DNA of 47,918 bases from an uncultured Flavobacteriaceae bacterium (GCA_937923515.1 CALDUF010000002.1:1-47918); one strand, 5' to 3'; numbered from the stretch's first letter, positions 8,315 through 16,428 are shown. A program made the numbers and translations. The notes: a model not told the origin generated them from the sequence alone.

Positions 8315-9427
8315 TTATTTTATAATTGCCCGTTTTACACGTTGCGAAATGCTAGTAATTAATTCATAAGAAATAGTGCCAGCATGTTCTGCCAAAGTTT
8401 CGGCTGATGTAGTTTTATCATCAAAAATTACAACTTCATCACCTTCTTTACAGTCAATATTAGTAATGTTTACCATAATCATATCCATGCACACATTACC
8501 AATTATGGGTGCTTTTTTACCATTAACAGTTACAAAACCTTTACCATTACCATAAATTCTGCCTATACCATCGGCGTGTCCTAAAGGTAATGTTGCTGTT
8601 TTGGTAACAGCACCTTCACTTTTAAAAGCACGATTATAACCTACCGATTCGCCCTTTTCAATATGGTGAATTTGCGAAATCACCGTTTTTAAACGCGCTA
8701 TAGGTTTTAGGTTTGCGCTTTCTTTTTTAGAGTTTCCAAAGCCATACAAGCCAACACCACAGCGCACCATATTAAAATGTGCTTCAGGATAGTTTAAAAC
8801 ACCCGAGGTATTACACATATGGAGCATGGGTTTGTATCCTATGGCTTTCGAGAAATTGTTGGCTAATGTATTAAATGTATGTATTTGCTCTAGTGTAAAA
8901 TCGCGCTCGTTTAAATCTTCACTAGCTGCCAAATGCGAGAATAAGGATTTTGCTTTTATGGCATTTGTATTATTGAGCATAGCAACTAAACCATCTACAT
9001 CATCTTTTAAAAATCCTAACCGATTTAAACCTGTATTAAACTTTAAGTGAATAGGGTAATGTTTTTGGTTTTTACCTTCAGCAAAAGCAATAAACTCTTT
9101 TAAAATTTTGGCATTATAAAGGTTAGGTTCTAAACAATGCTCTAGTATAATATCAAAATTTACAGCCAATGTGTGTAGTACCAAAATAGGTTTGGTAACG
9201 CCCACATTGCGAAGTGCAACACCTTCATTTGCATAAGCTACAGCAAAATAATCAATATTTAAATCTTGTAAATATTTAGCAATTTCATCAGCATCATTAC
9301 CATAAGCAAATGCTTTTACTACTGCCAAAAAATTGGTGTTGGGTTCTAACTTCGATTTTAAATACTCAAAATTATGTTTAAGTGCTTTTAAATCTATTTC
9401 AAGAATAGTTTCTTGTACTTTAGGCAT
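8315..9427 (-). CDS. alr: alanine racemase
   Basis: 370 aa PLP enzyme that interconverts L- and D-alanine for peptidoglycan. The PLP lysine is in VVKAFAYG (Lys 38) at the end of the first strand of the TIM barrel. The second catalytic base is Tyr 264 in SVGYNRAF, in the C-terminal beta domain. The usual VVKANAYG sequence reads VVKAFAYG here, an Asn-to-Phe change next to the active site. The ATG overlaps the tdk stop by one base, so the two genes are co-transcribed. The gap to mscL (about 120 bases) is A/T-rich with no obvious hairpin. Confidence 0.95.
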   Translation of the reverse strand: MPKVQETILEIDLKALKHNFEYLKSKLEPNTNFLAVVKAFAYGNDADEIAKYLQDLNIDYFAVAYANEGVALRNVGVTKPILVLHTLAVNFDIILEHCLEPNLYNAKILKEFIAFAEGKNQKHYPIHLKFNTGLNRLGFLKDDVDGLVAMLNNTNAIKAKSLFSHLAASEDLNERDFTLEQIHTFNTLANNFSKAIGYKPMLHMCNTSGVLNYPEAHFNMVRCGVGLYGFGNSKKESANLKPIARLKTVISQIHHIEKGESVGYNRAFKSEGAVTKTATLPLGHADGIGRIYGNGKGFVTVNGKKAPIIGNVCMDMIMVNITNIDCKEGDEVVIFDDKTTSAETLAEHAGTISYELITSISQRVKRAIIK

Positions 9428-10068
9428 TAGGATTTCTTTTGTTTAGAAGTCACATCTTCAGCATCTTTCACCTGCATTGTTTTAATTTTTTCTCTCATGG
9501 TAGCTTTGTAATACGCTGCTCTACTTAAAGGTTCGTATTCGTCAACTTCTCCCAACATTACAATGGCATCGTTTTTAGATTTACGGTAACTGTATTGTGC
9601 TAGGTTGCCTGTTTTGGTACAAACGGCATGTACTTTAGTAACATATTCTGCAGTAGCCATTAAGTTTGGCATTGGGCCAAAGGGATTGCCTTTAAAATCC
9701 ATATCTAAACCCGCTACAATAACTCGAATACCTTTGTTTGCCAAATCGTTACAAACCCGTACTATTTCATCATCAAAAAATTGAGCTTCGTCTATACCAA
9801 CCACATCGCAACCATCTGCCAAAATAGGAATATTTGCAGCTGCAGGCACAGGTGTAGAACGTATTTGGTTTTCATCATGGCTTACTACCATATCCTCATC
9901 ATATCGCACATCTACAGTAGGTTTAAAAATCTCAACCTTTTGTCTTGCAAATTGTGCGCGCTTAAGGCGGCGTATAAGCTCTTCGGTTTTTCCTGAAAAC
10001 ATAGAGCCACAGATAACCTCAATCCACCCAAATTGTTCTTTATGATTTACGGTATTTTCGAGAAACAT
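9427..10068 (-). CDS. tdk: thymidine kinase (type II, TK1-like)
   Basis: 213 aa; phosphorylates thymidine with ATP in the salvage pathway. The P-loop is GSMFSGKT (21-28). The DEAQFF block (93-98) supplies the catalytic glutamate (Glu 94). The lasso segment ends in AQYSYRKS, which matches the family thymidine-binding loop. Only one cysteine is left in the segment where E. coli-type enzymes have a C-x2-C zinc knuckle, and the C-terminal tail has no C-x2-C pair, so structural zinc is probably missing. It leads a two-gene operon with alr. Confidence 0.95.
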   Translation of the reverse strand: MFLENTVNHKEQFGWIEVICGSMFSGKTEELIRRLKRAQFARQKVEIFKPTVDVRYDEDMVVSHDENQIRSTPVPAAANIPILADGCDVVGIDEAQFFDDEIVRVCNDLANKGIRVIVAGLDMDFKGNPFGPMPNLMATAEYVTKVHAVCTKTGNLAQYSYRKSKNDAIVMLGEVDEYEPLSRAAYYKATMREKIKTMQVKDAEDVTSKQKKS

Positions 10069-10182
10069 TTTGTAATTTTAACACTGGTACTAAATCAAGC
10101 TACTGCTCGTTTACTATAAAGGTGGCGTAAATTTATTAAAATCAAAAGTGTAAAGCATTAATTTTTTAAAATTGTTTTAATT

Positions 10183-10932
10183 ATGAAGAAGAAGCTAGAA
10201 TCTGAGTTGGTAAGTATAGCCCACAGAATTCTTAAATTAAAAGGGAAAGAAGATGTTTTAAAAATGCATGAAGAAGCACGTGCGCTTTACGAAACACTCT
10301 CTGTTTTAAAATTTGCTCATGAAAATTTTGAAGACGATATACCAACCATAGGTAACAACTCTTCATTTTTTGATATGTTAGATACTACTTTTAATAATAA
10401 AGTAAGCGATACTATAGAGGTTGAAGATAAAATTTACATCAATTTAGATGACGCTGAAGGCGATGAGATTTCTGAACCAGTTATGAATAAAATCAAAGAT
10501 ATGGTAGCATTTATGCCCGAACAAACCGAGCAGGAAAGGGTAGATGACATCATAGAATCTATAGTACCAAAAGAACAACACTTTAAAGGAGAACTGGAAG
10601 ATTTAACAGCAGACTTTAGAGAAATGCCTGTTTTTGAACCTGTTACTAAAGTAAATACACAAAACGGACAAGAGAAAAAGTCCTTAAACGAGCGCATAAA
10701 ACGAGGTGGCTTAAGCATAGGTTTAAACGATAAAATAGCCTTTATAAAACACTTGTTTGATGGTAGTACTGCAGATTATGATCGGGTTATTTCTCAACTT
10801 AACACCATCCAATCTTTAGAAAATGCCAACCAATTTATAGAAACCATCGTTAAACCAGATTATAATAATTGGGAAGATAAAGACGAGTTTTCGCAACGTT
10901 TTATGGAAATTATTGAAGCTAAGTTTAGTTAA
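10183..10932 (+). CDS. conserved hypothetical protein next to tdk
   Basis: 249 aa, cytoplasmic, no signal peptide or membrane segment. I do not recognise a named domain. The N-terminal 45 residues are helical and charged (KKKLESELVSIAHRILKLKG). The middle is acidic and probably disordered. The C-terminal 75 residues (starting RGGLSIGLNDKIAFIKHLF and ending in a WEDKDEFSQRFMEIIEAKF helix) look like a compact helical domain. I recall similar proteins beside tdk or rsmI in other Flavobacteriaceae, but cannot check that here. It is transcribed divergently from tdk across a 114-base gap. Function unknown. Confidence 0.7.
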   Translation: MKKKLESELVSIAHRILKLKGKEDVLKMHEEARALYETLSVLKFAHENFEDDIPTIGNNSSFFDMLDTTFNNKVSDTIEVEDKIYINLDDAEGDEISEPVMNKIKDMVAFMPEQTEQERVDDIIESIVPKEQHFKGELEDLTADFREMPVFEPVTKVNTQNGQEKKSLNERIKRGGLSIGLNDKIAFIKHLFDGSTADYDRVISQLNTIQSLENANQFIETIVKPDYNNWEDKDEFSQRFMEIIEAKFS

Positions 10933-11014
10933 TGCTTCAAAAGATACCAAAGGCGCGTATGTAGTGTTATAAATTATGTTAGCTTTAATGCTGAAAATAA
11001 ATAAACTCAAAATC

Positions 11015-12472
11015 ATGAAAAAAACTTTAATTACATTTCTAACCATACCTTTTATCAGTTTCTCACAAATACAAATAGGTCAGGATATTGACGGCGAAAA
11101 TATAGACGATAGATTTGGTTCATCAGTTGCTTTATCGGAAGATGGAAATATTTTAGCTGTTTCGGCTCAGTTATATGATGGGAATGGTGATAATTTAGGA
11201 TATGTTAAAATATATGAAAATATTGGAGGTACTTGGACACAAATAGGTCAAGATATTGAAGGAGAAGCAGATGGTGATTCTTCAGGTACATCAATTGCAT
11301 TATCGGAAGATGGAAATATAGTTGCTATAGGCGCACATAATAATGATGCCAATGGCGCTGCTTCTGGGCATGTTAGGGTTTATGAAAATATTGGAGGTAC
11401 ATGGACACAAATAGGTCAAGACATTGATGGTGACGAACAATATAATGGGGCTGGATGGTCTGTTTCTTTATCCGCTAATGGTAGTATTCTTGCAATTGGA
11501 GCACCATGGAGTGCATTCAGCTTTATTTACCCCGGTAATGTAAAAGTTTATGAAAACATTGCTGGTAATTGGACTCAAATAGGTCAAACTTTAGAGGGCG
11601 ATAATAATGGTGATCGTTTTGGCGAGTCAGTAGTATTGTCTGATAATGGAGATGTTTTTGCAACCTATATAAGTAATGGTATTGGTAGTCCACTTAACCG
11701 CTTCGTAAGAATATTTGAAAATATAAATGGTACATGGACTCAAATAGGTCAAGATATAAGTGTAGAAGATGGTAATAGTTCTAATAACTGTCTTGCTCTT
11801 TCAGGTAATGGCAATATATTCGCAATAGGTCAACCTTGGGCTAATAGTGCAACAGGTCATGTTACAGCTTATGAGAATATAAGTGGTACATGGACTCAAA
11901 TAGGTCAACAAATAATAGGCGAAACGTCAGATGATTTTTCTGGTAATGTTATTACAATATCAGATGATGGAGGCATAATTGTAATAAGTTCAACTAATAA
12001 TGATGGAAATGGGGTTGATTCAGGAAGTGTTAGAGTCTTCATAAATGATAATGGAATCTGGAATCAATTGGGTCAAGATATTGATGGTGAAAGTACAAAT
12101 GACCGATTTGGACAATCAGTCGCTATTTCAGATAACGGGACAAAAGTTGCTATTGGTACTGGTTTTAATGATGGGAACGGAATGGATTCAGGTCATGTAA
12201 GAGTTTATGATATGTCAGCATTGTTGTCAACTGAAGAAAATAAATTCCTTGATTTGAAAATCTATCCAAATCCGGCAAAGACTTTTGTTAATGTGGATTT
12301 GGTTAATATGGAACTATTAAAAAATATTAATGTCTATAACTCAATTGGTCAACTTATATTATCTACAAAAAAATCTAATGTAAATATTTCTGAATTAGAT
12401 TCAGGCATTTACTATATTGAAATCATTGACAAGAATAATAACAGGGTAAATTCAAAATTAATTATTGAATAA
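11015..12472 (+). CDS. secreted seven-repeat (propeller-like) protein with T9SS type A sorting domain
   Basis: 485 aa from the ATG that begins MKKTLITFLTIPFISFSQ, a clear Sec signal peptide; an upstream in-frame ATG at 10976 would add 13 residues ahead of the signal and is less likely. The body holds seven repeats of about 55 residues, each with a core like W-T-Q-I-G-Q-D-I-D-G-E, then an S-V-A-L-S-x-D-G-N strand and a G-H-V-R-V-Y-E-N-I strand. Seven units of this type suggest a seven-bladed beta-propeller. The last 75 residues (IYPNPAKTFVNVD ... SGIYYIEI) are a type IX secretion C-terminal domain, so the protein is exported across the outer membrane and probably anchored to the cell surface. 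Ligand unknown. It is followed within 31 bases by the first of two 128-bp repeats. Confidence 0.85.
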   Translation: MKKTLITFLTIPFISFSQIQIGQDIDGENIDDRFGSSVALSEDGNILAVSAQLYDGNGDNLGYVKIYENIGGTWTQIGQDIEGEADGDSSGTSIALSEDGNIVAIGAHNNDANGAASGHVRVYENIGGTWTQIGQDIDGDEQYNGAGWSVSLSANGSILAIGAPWSAFSFIYPGNVKVYENIAGNWTQIGQTLEGDNNGDRFGESVVLSDNGDVFATYISNGIGSPLNRFVRIFENINGTWTQIGQDISVEDGNSSNNCLALSGNGNIFAIGQPWANSATGHVTAYENISGTWTQIGQQIIGETSDDFSGNVITISDDGGIIVISSTNNDGNGVDSGSVRVFINDNGIWNQLGQDIDGESTNDRFGQSVAISDNGTKVAIGTGFNDGNGMDSGHVRVYDMSALLSTEENKFLDLKIYPNPAKTFVNVDLVNMELLKNINVYNSIGQLILSTKKSNVNISELDSGIYYIEIIDKNNNRVNSKLIIE

Positions 12473-12502
12473 TATTTTGCCACAAACTTAAAAGCACTAA
12501 AA

Positions 12503-12630
12503 GCTAACAATGGCTATAAACAATTGCTATTACAGGCTTATCCTAGAAATTCCTGCGAAATTTTCAACTTGTCGTGTACTTGCAAAAGTTCGTTCTAACC
12601 CACGCAACTGTTCATAGCCTAACCGTTAAC
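12503..12630 (+). repeat. 128-bp imperfect-palindrome repeat, copy 1
   Basis: The ends are imperfect inverted repeats (12503-12527 against 12604-12630, core GGCTAT-AACA-TTG). A small inner hairpin centres on GCGA near 12554-12558. It aligns end to end with the element at 13272-13399: both start GCTAA, reach ATTGCTA at the same relative place, share the inner GCGA and end AACCGTTA, and both are 128 bp. Confidence 0.65.
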
Positions 12631-12667
12631 AACAGGCAAAAACCCGGACGGAATCTCAAGCTTAAAA

Positions 12668-12699
12668 TTTTGAATTGATACCAAGAGTTGGTATATTTG
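12668..12699 (+). promoter_or_regulatory. parDE promoter with embedded operator palindrome
   Basis: -33 TTTTG (12668-12672) and -7 TATATTTG (12692-12699) are 19 bases apart. A perfect inverted repeat ATACCAA-gag-TTGGTAT (12678-12694) lies between them and runs into the -7 element. This is the position expected for an operator bound by the ribbon-helix-helix antitoxin. The ATG of parD follows 12 bases later. Confidence 0.7.
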
Positions 12700-12711
12700 A
12701 AAAAAGTAGTT

Positions 12712-12960
12712 ATGGCTAAAAACACATCTATATTGTTAGGCGACTATTTCGACAGCTTCATAAGACGTCAAATAAAAACTGGAAAGTACGCTTCAGCAAG
12801 TGAAGTTGTTAGAGCAGCATTGAGAATGTTTGAACACGAGGAATCCAAAAAAGTGAAACTCATTAAGGAACTTAAAAAAGGAGAGAAATCGGGATTTGTC
12901 GAAAATTTTGACCGAAATAAGCTTTTAAAACAATTACATCAAAAGCATCTGACTGAATAA
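12712..12960 (+). CDS. parD: ParD-like type II antitoxin (ribbon-helix-helix)
   Basis: 82 aa. It neutralises the ParE-type toxin and represses the operon. The N-terminal half has the ribbon-helix-helix pattern of the ParD/CopG group: strand NTSILLGDYFDSFI, then helix KYASASEVVRAALRMFEHEE, typical of ParD. The C-terminal half is charged and would wrap the toxin. I start at MAKNTS. The in-frame ATG 24 bases upstream lies inside the operator and -7 element, so it is probably not used. The last A of its stop is the first A of the parE start, giving translational coupling. Confidence 0.88.
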   Translation: MAKNTSILLGDYFDSFIRRQIKTGKYASASEVVRAALRMFEHEESKKVKLIKELKKGEKSGFVENFDRNKLLKQLHQKHLTE

Positions 12961-13259
12961 TGAACTATATAATCAGTGAAGAAGCCAATAGAGATATTGA
13001 AAATATATGGCTTTATACATTCGAGAATTGGTCCGTTGAACAAGCTGACAGATATTTGAATTTGATAATTGATGAAATTGAATATTTAACTAAAAATCCT
13101 AAATCTGGAGAGGATTATAATCAAATAAGAAAAGGGTATTTTCGGGCTCGAATAAAATCACACTTTATTTTCTACAACATTAATCTTAAGAAAGAACAAA
13201 TTGAGATAATAAGAGTACTACACCAACGTATGAATTTAGAATCTCGACTAAATGAATGA
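12960..13259 (+). CDS. parE: ParE/RelE-family toxin
   Basis: 99 aa. It has the ParE fold signature: an N-terminal MNYIISEEANRDIENIW strand and helix, a middle helix pair (ADRYLNLIIDEIEYLTKNP), and the C-terminal strands GYFRARIKSHFIFYNI and IEIIRVLHQRMNLESRL. The last is the usual ParE ending. ParE toxins inhibit DNA gyrase; RelE homologues cleave mRNA. Residues typical of RelE catalysis are not obvious, so a ParE-type action is more likely. It overlaps parD by one base. The pair is bounded by two copies of a 128-bp repeat, a cassette-like arrangement. Confidence 0.9.
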   Translation: MNYIISEEANRDIENIWLYTFENWSVEQADRYLNLIIDEIEYLTKNPKSGEDYNQIRKGYFRARIKSHFIFYNINLKKEQIEIIRVLHQRMNLESRLNE

Positions 13260-13271
13260 AAAATGCCAGTT

Positions 13272-13399
13272 GCTAAAACCGTATAAAATTCATTGCTAAT
13301 TAGAGCCTACTTACAAAAGTCCGCGAGGACTTTCTATCTGTGATTTATTTGCTAAATTAGTTGCTTAAACAGCGCAATAAATCTTATAAAAAACCGTTA
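13272..13399 (+). repeat. 128-bp imperfect-palindrome repeat, copy 2
   Basis: Same orientation and length as the copy at 12503-12630. The inner hairpin is a perfect 7-bp stem, AAAGTCC (13316-13322) / GGACTTT (13327-13333), with a GCGA tetraloop. The stem sequence differs from copy 1 while the GCGA is kept. The outer ends pair imperfectly (GTATAAAATTCATTGC against TTATAAGATTTATTGC on the other strand). Confidence 0.65.
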
Positions 13400-13424
13400 T
13401 TTTGAATTAATTCGTAAACACAAA

Positions 13425-13482
13425 AAGTTTCTTTAAATCTCTTTCTTGTGCCTCAAAAAAAGATGCCATTTCAATCATGTTA
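13425..13482 (+). repeat. relic of the structured intergenic repeat (copy F)
   Basis: The stretch containing TTGTGCCTCAAAAAAAGATG and ending ATTTCAATC matches the inner loop and 3' arm of the copy at 31273-31365 (TCGTGCCTCAAAAAAGGATG, then CTACAATC). The 5' arm is badly eroded. It ends a few bases before the rsmI start. Confidence 0.5.
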
Positions 13483-13486
13483 ACCT

Positions 13487-14161
13487 ATGAGTAAACTATA
13501 CCTTGTTCCTACACCAATAGGAAATTTAAAAGACATCACCTTTAGAGCTATAGAGGTGTTGAAAGAAGTAGATGTAATACTCGCCGAAGATACCAGAACT
13601 TCTGGAAAATTACTCAAGCATTTTGAAATTACCACGCACATGCAATCGCACCACATGCATAACGAGCATAAAACGGTAAAAGGTATTATACAAAAATTAA
13701 AAAGCGGCACTGTGGTAGCATTAATAAGTGATGCTGGCACACCTGCCATTTCCGATCCTGGATTTTTATTATCTAGAGCGTGTATTGAAAACAATATAGA
13801 AATTGAATGTTTACCAGGAGCAACGGCTTTTGTACCTGCTTTAGTAAATTCTGGATTACCAAATGATAAATTTATATTTGAAGGGTTTTTGCCAGTAAAA
13901 AAAGGCAGGCAAACACGATTACTATTACTAGCTGAAGAAACTAGAACCATAATTTTTTACGAAAGCCCGCATAAATTAGTTAAAACCCTAGGGCATTTTT
14001 GTGAGTATTTTGGAGAAGAACGTCCAGTTTCGGTATCTAGAGAACTCACTAAATTATACGAAGAAACTGTTCGTGGCACTGCAAAAGAAGTTTTGGCGCA
14101 TTATACCAACAAGCCTCCAAAAGGTGAAATTGTTATAGTAGTTGGAGGAAAAGGAAAATAA
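13487..14161 (+). CDS. rsmI: 16S rRNA (cytidine(1402)-2'-O)-methyltransferase
   Basis: 224 aa. SAM-dependent enzyme of the tetrapyrrole-methylase fold that 2'-O-methylates C1402 of 16S rRNA, tuning the decoding centre. It opens with LYLVPTPIGNLKDITFRA, the family signature, and continues with AEDTRTSGKLL and the SAM-site loop ISDAGTPAISDPG (about 80-93). PGATAFVPALVNSGLP and FYESPHKLVKTL are also family blocks. It is shorter than the roughly 285-aa E. coli enzyme because the C-terminal extension is absent; to my knowledge this is common in Bacteroidota. A HopJ-family gene starts 10 bases downstream. Confidence 0.95.
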   Translation: MSKLYLVPTPIGNLKDITFRAIEVLKEVDVILAEDTRTSGKLLKHFEITTHMQSHHMHNEHKTVKGIIQKLKSGTVVALISDAGTPAISDPGFLLSRACIENNIEIECLPGATAFVPALVNSGLPNDKFIFEGFLPVKKGRQTRLLLLAEETRTIIFYESPHKLVKTLGHFCEYFGEERPVSVSRELTKLYEETVRGTAKEVLAHYTNKPPKGEIVIVVGGKGK

Positions 14162-14171
14162 AATATTAAAA

Positions 14172-14516
14172 ATGACTATAGAATTATTTAAAACAAAATT
14201 AAAGGAGGCACCAAAAACCATTGAGTTTTCTGAAACTATGAGCGTAATTGAGGCAAATTACGATTTTACACCAACGGCATTTAAAAACGGAACTTTAGAA
14301 AATGTTGAAGGACAAAACTCAGGCTCTTGCAAACTATTTGCTTTTGCAAAAGCGCAAGGACTATCTAAAACTGAAACTTTAGCTTGCTTTGGTAAATTTT
14401 ACTTTGAAGATGTTTTGGAAGACCCAAAGGGCGACGGACATCAAAACATAAGAAACTTTATGAAAACTGGTTTTGAAGGCTTATATTTTGAGAGCAATGC
14501 ACTTACAAAAAAATAA
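14172..14516 (+). CDS. HopJ type III effector family protein
   Basis: 114 aa, cytoplasmic by sequence. It matches the HopJ family (Pfam HopJ) in conserved blocks: VIEANYDFTPTAFKNG, GQNSGSCKLFAFAKAQGL, CFGKFYFEDVLEDP and HQNIRNFMKTGFEGL. The family name comes from a Pseudomonas effector, but most members are ordinary cytoplasmic proteins of unknown function in bacteria without type III secretion, and nothing here suggests secretion. I start at MTIELFKTKL; the earlier in-frame ATG at 14142 lies inside rsmI. It is probably co-transcribed with rsmI. Confidence 0.85.
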   Translation: MTIELFKTKLKEAPKTIEFSETMSVIEANYDFTPTAFKNGTLENVEGQNSGSCKLFAFAKAQGLSKTETLACFGKFYFEDVLEDPKGDGHQNIRNFMKTGFEGLYFESNALTKK

Positions 14517-14585
14517 AGTGGTGCCTTTTTCTTAATTTATTTCAAAATCTAGTAAAAATATAACACGTTTAGAATTTAAGAACAT

Positions 14586-15155
14586 ATGGAAGCCTTATTG
14601 AACGATATATCGCAATGTACCATTTGTAAAGAACATTTGGCTTTAGGCCCAAGGCCTGTAGTTTCTGCGCATCCAAAATCTAAAATTGTTATTATTGGTC
14701 AAGCACCAGGAACAAAAGTACATGCTTCAGGAATTCCTTGGGATGATGCCAGTGGTAGGCAATTGCGTAAATGGTTAAATGTAACTGATGAAGACTTTTA
14801 TGATGAAAAAAAGTTTGCGATAATCCCCATGGGGTTTTGCTATCCGGGAAAAGGAAAAACAGGCGATTTACCACCCAGACCAGAATGCGCACCACAATGG
14901 CACAAACCATTGTTTGATGAACTAAAACATGTAGATTTAGTTATTTTAATAGGCATGTATGCCCAAAAGTATTACTTAGGAAAGGGCGCAAAAAAAACCT
15001 TAACGGAAACGGTTGATAATTTTCAAGACTATTTACCAAAATATTTGCCATTACCACATCCATCGCCAAGAAATAGATTTTGGTTAACTAAAAACCCTTG
15101 GTTTGATAAGGAGGTATTACCTGTATTGAGAAATAGAATTAAAAATCTTATTTAA
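14586..15155 (+). CDS. uracil-DNA glycosylase family protein
   Basis: 189 aa. It has the two active-site blocks of the uracil-DNA glycosylase superfamily: motif A in IGQAPGTKVHASGIPWDDASG (around residues 38-58) and a C-terminal PLPHPSPRNRFW block (about 158-169) with the histidine. An N-terminal C-x2-C (CTIC, near 11-14) is present, but I do not see the full four-cysteine set of iron-sulfur family 4 or 5 enzymes. The likely role is removal of deaminated bases from DNA, though substrate range is not certain. It has its own 69-base A/T-rich leader. Confidence 0.85.
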   Translation: MEALLNDISQCTICKEHLALGPRPVVSAHPKSKIVIIGQAPGTKVHASGIPWDDASGRQLRKWLNVTDEDFYDEKKFAIIPMGFCYPGKGKTGDLPPRPECAPQWHKPLFDELKHVDLVILIGMYAQKYYLGKGAKKTLTETVDNFQDYLPKYLPLPHPSPRNRFWLTKNPWFDKEVLPVLRNRIKNLI

Positions 15156-15211
15156 GAGATAACCCTTAGGTTTCTATCAAGAATTCAATGTGTTATATTG
15201 AAAATAAATTA

Positions 15212-15721
15212 TTATTTTTCTAAAAATTTATGTTCTTTTTTTAGTTTTTGAGCTTCCATTGAATTCCAAATGCCATAAACTAAAAACGCTATTATAACAA
15301 TTTTCCATAAAATTCCTCTAAATATAAATTCAGGATCAATTATGTATAAAAACCCATAATAACTTAAAATAAGTATTAAAGCTAAAGACAAAAACAGTAT
15401 CGGTTTTTTTGAAGAAAAATATCCAAATACTCCTAAAAGCAGACCAAGAATAATATAGAATACAACATCAGTAATATTCCTAGTATTTAGGTATACCAAA
15501 ACACCATTAATAATTTGAAAGCCACCTATAATGTACAAAATACGCTGTGCTTTTACTTGAGATTCTTTGGCGTCTCCAATTTTAGACTTATTAGAAATTT
15601 GCTTTCCAATAAAAATTGATTTTTCTTTATCTGTATCCGATAACGGAAACCCACAATGTTCACAGTCTATTTCAACTTGTGAGATATCTTCTTTACAATT
15701 TGGGCATTTTAAATCATTCAT
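15212..15721 (-). CDS. zinc-ribbon membrane protein of unknown function
   Basis: 169 aa. The N-terminus is a zinc ribbon with C-x2-C at 6-9 (CPNC) and C-x2-C at 20-23 (CEHC). A polar linker follows, then about four hydrophobic helices (roughly 62-78, 84-100, 106-128, 138-153), so the ribbon would face the cytoplasm. I cannot assign a named family beyond zinc-ribbon domain-containing membrane protein. It is convergent with the glycosylase gene and about 60 bases downstream of the AhpD-like gene on the same strand, possibly in one transcript. Confidence 0.7.
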   Translation of the reverse strand: MNDLKCPNCKEDISQVEIDCEHCGFPLSDTDKEKSIFIGKQISNKSKIGDAKESQVKAQRILYIIGGFQIINGVLVYLNTRNITDVVFYIILGLLLGVFGYFSSKKPILFLSLALILILSYYGFLYIIDPEFIFRGILWKIVIIAFLVYGIWNSMEAQKLKKEHKFLEK

Positions 15722-15782
15722 AATTTAAGAGGCGTATTTTATAGTAATCGTAAATCTAAAATTATTATTAACCAATCCAAAA

Positions 15783-16373
15783 TCATGAATGTTTCCCTTT
15801 CTCCCAACCATGTTTTCCTAAATACTGTTCACCGCTTTCAACAGCACCATCTTCAATAGAAGTTCCCATAGAATCATTCCATCTGTTTAAATAACCAAAG
15901 AGTGAAATCACCCCAAGCATTTCAACAATTTCTCCCTCGTTCCAGTATTGGTATAAACGTTCTTTAATGGCTTCATCAACTGCATTTGGTACTCTAGATG
16001 CTTGCAAAGAAAAATCTAAAGCAGCACGCTCTGCTTCGCTAAAAGCAGGATGTGTTCTGTATTCCCAAATATTATCTAATTGCTCCTGCTCTGCACCGTA
16101 ACGTTCTGCAGCGCGAATAGCATGTGCTTGACAATAACGGCAACCCGTAGCATTGCTAGACACCCAGGCAATCATACGTTTTAAAGCTGAAGTTACCCTA
16201 CCTTCATTCGCCATAACCGCTTTATTTAAATTAATAAATGCCTTACTTATAGCAGGACGATGTTGCATGGTTAATATAGAGTTTGGACAAAACCCTAAGG
16301 TTTCATTAAAAAATTCAGCAAGGGCTTTCGTTTCTAAATCGTGGTCTGGAGATAATGGTGTAACTAAAGGCAT
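15783..16373 (-). CDS. carboxymuconolactone decarboxylase / AhpD-like peroxidase-related protein
   Basis: 196 aa. All-helical AhpD-like fold with the redox motif C-x2-C-x2-H in ATGCRYCQAHAIRAAERYG (Cys 78, Cys 81, His 84). Long members of this type are usually called uncharacterised peroxidase-related enzymes, and a thiol-dependent peroxide-reducing role is inferred. A second family-like segment lies at about 120-170 (ALDFSLQASRVPNAVDEAIKERL). It diverges from an OsmC-family peroxidase gene across 55 bases, which supports a joint role in oxidant defence. Confidence 0.85.
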   Translation of the reverse strand: MPLVTPLSPDHDLETKALAEFFNETLGFCPNSILTMQHRPAISKAFINLNKAVMANEGRVTSALKRMIAWVSSNATGCRYCQAHAIRAAERYGAEQEQLDNIWEYRTHPAFSEAERAALDFSLQASRVPNAVDEAIKERLYQYWNEGEIVEMLGVISLFGYLNRWNDSMGTSIEDGAVESGEQYLGKHGWEKGKHS

Positions 16374-16391
16374 ATTTTGTTTTTTTAATAG

Positions 16392-16421
16392 TATTTTTGA
16401 GAACTACAAGTAACAAAATTA
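16392..16421. promoter_or_regulatory. divergent promoter region, AhpD-like / OsmC genes
   Basis: Both strands carry a -7-like TAnnTTTG element: TATTTTTG on the plus strand (16392-16399) and TAATTTTG on the minus strand (16421-16414). No convincing -33 TTG at the right spacing was found for either. Confidence 0.35.
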
Positions 16422-16428
16422 TTTAAAG

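Noticed and set aside
12688-12711. Upstream ATG as the start of parD
   Set aside because: It lies inside the operator palindrome and upstream of the -7 element, so it would not be transcribed from the recognised promoter.
12503-13399. Calling the two 128-bp repeats integron attC sites
   Set aside because: The layout is suggestive, but the ends do not fit the RYYYAAC / GTTRRRY core well and there is no integrase in the window. I keep them as attC-like repeats only.
13480-13950. 156-codon open frame on the minus strand
   Set aside because: It is antisense to rsmI, whose protein motifs are unmistakable.
14172-14516. Type III secretion effector
   Set aside because: The family name HopJ is historical. 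No type III secretion gene or export signal is present and the gene lies next to rsmI.
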